5,461 bases of DNA from Chitinophagaceae bacterium (lineage in GTDB: Bacteria > Bacteroidota > Bacteroidia > Chitinophagales > Chitinophagaceae): assembly GCA_947483345.1 (NCBI GenBank), contig CANKNL010000205.1, positions 1-5,461 of the forward strand, written 5' to 3'. Shown here one piece after another: positions 4,829 through 5,461 of this stretch. Within the stretch, counting starts at the first letter, position 1. Each line of letters starts with the position of its first letter. The translations under genes and the position numbers were made by a program. Below the pieces are notes generated by a model. It saw nothing but the letters and a program-made list of their open reading frames with translations. It had not been told where the DNA came from and searched no databases.

Positions 4829-5461
4829 ACTCTTTTAATTTACGGTATAATGTACGTTCACTGATACCCAGGTCTAAAGAAGCATCTTTACGTTTACCCT
4901 TATGCTTCTTTAATGCTTTAATAATAAGTTCTTTTTCTTTATCCACAATGCTTAAAGATTCTTCCACGTCTTCATGCTGATCAATGCCATCCGTATTGTG
5001 CTGTAAAAAAACCGGTTTTGAAACCGTATTGGAAGGTCCGTTATTAGTCAATTCTGCAAAGGTTTGGTCATTATAAACCGAAGCATGTTTTGCCATATTG
5101 GGGTTTTGTAAAAGATCGAAAAACATTTTTTTCAGTTCGTTCACATCTTTTTTCATGTCAAAAAAGAGTTTATACAGAATATCTCTTTCATTGGCAAACT
5201 CTGATTGGCTCACCGAACCAATACCACCTGCTAAAACAGGCAACCTTGAATAATTATGTTCAGGTAAAAAACGCTTCATGGTATTTGCATTAATCAGTTT
5301 CTCCTGGCTAAGCACCGAAATTTGTTCTGCAATATTCTTCAATTCCCGAACATTACCGGGCCAGGGATAGTTAATTAACACATCTTTTGCCCCTTCATCC
5401 AGTTGTACAGGTGTGCCCTTATACCGGTCAGAAAAATCGGTAACAAATTTCCGAAACAATA
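4812..5461 (-). CDS. Sigma-54-dependent Fis-family transcriptional activator, C-terminal part (5' end outside window)
   Basis: These 216 or so codons are the end of an AAA+ activator that uses ATP to open sigma-54 promoter complexes. The frame is open through the right edge; a TTG at 5457-5459 is an internal Leu codon rather than the start. Counting that Leu as residue 1, the end of the AAA+ module is seen as LINYPWPGNVRELKNIAEQI (28-47), whose GNVREL is the sensor-2 signature. A Fis-type helix-turn-helix closes the protein (about 173-213, with DLGISERTLYRKLKEY at 196-211). Between them lies an unusually long linker (about 66-170) containing an amphipathic helix and a polar, Asn/Asp-rich stretch. 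Walker motifs, the GAFTGA loop and any sensor domain lie outside the window, so the signal it answers cannot be told. Its stop overlaps lptE by 17 bp, which suggests translational coupling with the LPS/Sec operon. Confidence 0.93.
   Translation of the reverse strand, partial: LFRKFVTDFSDRYKGTPVQLDEGAKDVLINYPWPGNVRELKNIAEQISVLSQEKLINANTMKRFLPEHNYSRLPVLAGGIGSVSQSEFANERDILYKLFFDMKKDVNELKKMFFDLLQNPNMAKHASVYNDQTFAELTNNGPSNTVSKPVFLQHNTDGIDQHEDVEESLSIVDKEKELIIKALKKHKGKRKDASLDLGISERTLYRKLKEYDIEE

Noticed and set aside
5457..5459. TTG at 5457-5459 as the start of the sigma-54 activator
   Set aside because: The protein would begin in the middle of the AAA+ lid without Walker motifs; the frame is still open at the edge, so the gene is simply cut by the window.

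Overview
This 5.46 kb window looks like an ordinary stretch of chromosome from a Bacteroidota bacterium, most likely of the Sphingobacteriales/Pedobacter-Mucilaginibacter type. That placement is an inference from the AT-rich base composition, the lack of strong Shine-Dalgarno sites, and the gene set (a Bacteroidota-style LptE beside a sigma-54 regulator, and a SecG with a Thr/Pro/Ala-rich tail). I see no mobile element, CRISPR array, RNA gene, transposase or phage gene.

Layout from left to right: (1) the 3' end of a + strand gene whose last 68 codons resemble the end of an M23/LytM-type domain. It converges on (2) a minus-strand block. Reading that block in its own direction from the right edge: the C-terminal part of a sigma-54-dependent Fis-family activator (cut by the window end), lptE, an uncharacterised acidic protein with a TPR-like C-terminus, and secG. 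These are spaced by a 17-bp overlap, a 20-bp gap and a 1-bp gap, so they are very probably one operon. It ends at a textbook intrinsic terminator (3062-3090). Only 17 bases later mltG (endolytic transglycosylase) begins. After a 139-bp gap come a YihY/BrkB membrane protein gene and then an exported peroxiredoxin-like/thioredoxin-fold protein gene. The last ends at a second intrinsic terminator (205-227), which lies between the two convergent transcription units.

The common theme is the cell envelope: outer-membrane LPS assembly (LptE), the Sec translocon (SecG), peptidoglycan strand termination (MltG), a possible peptidoglycan-hydrolase-like or amidase-activator-like protein (the partial left gene), an inner-membrane BrkB protein and a periplasmic thiol protein. 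The sigma-54 activator heads the visible part of the LPS/Sec operon and may connect it to an envelope signal, but no sensor domain is visible here.

I did not find an obviously new biological system. The points most worth a second look are the uncharacterised protein between lptE and secG, the terminator placed almost on top of the mltG start, the apparent loss of the catalytic HxH in the LytM-like fragment, the poor lipobox of LptE, and the long linker helix in the sigma-54 activator.
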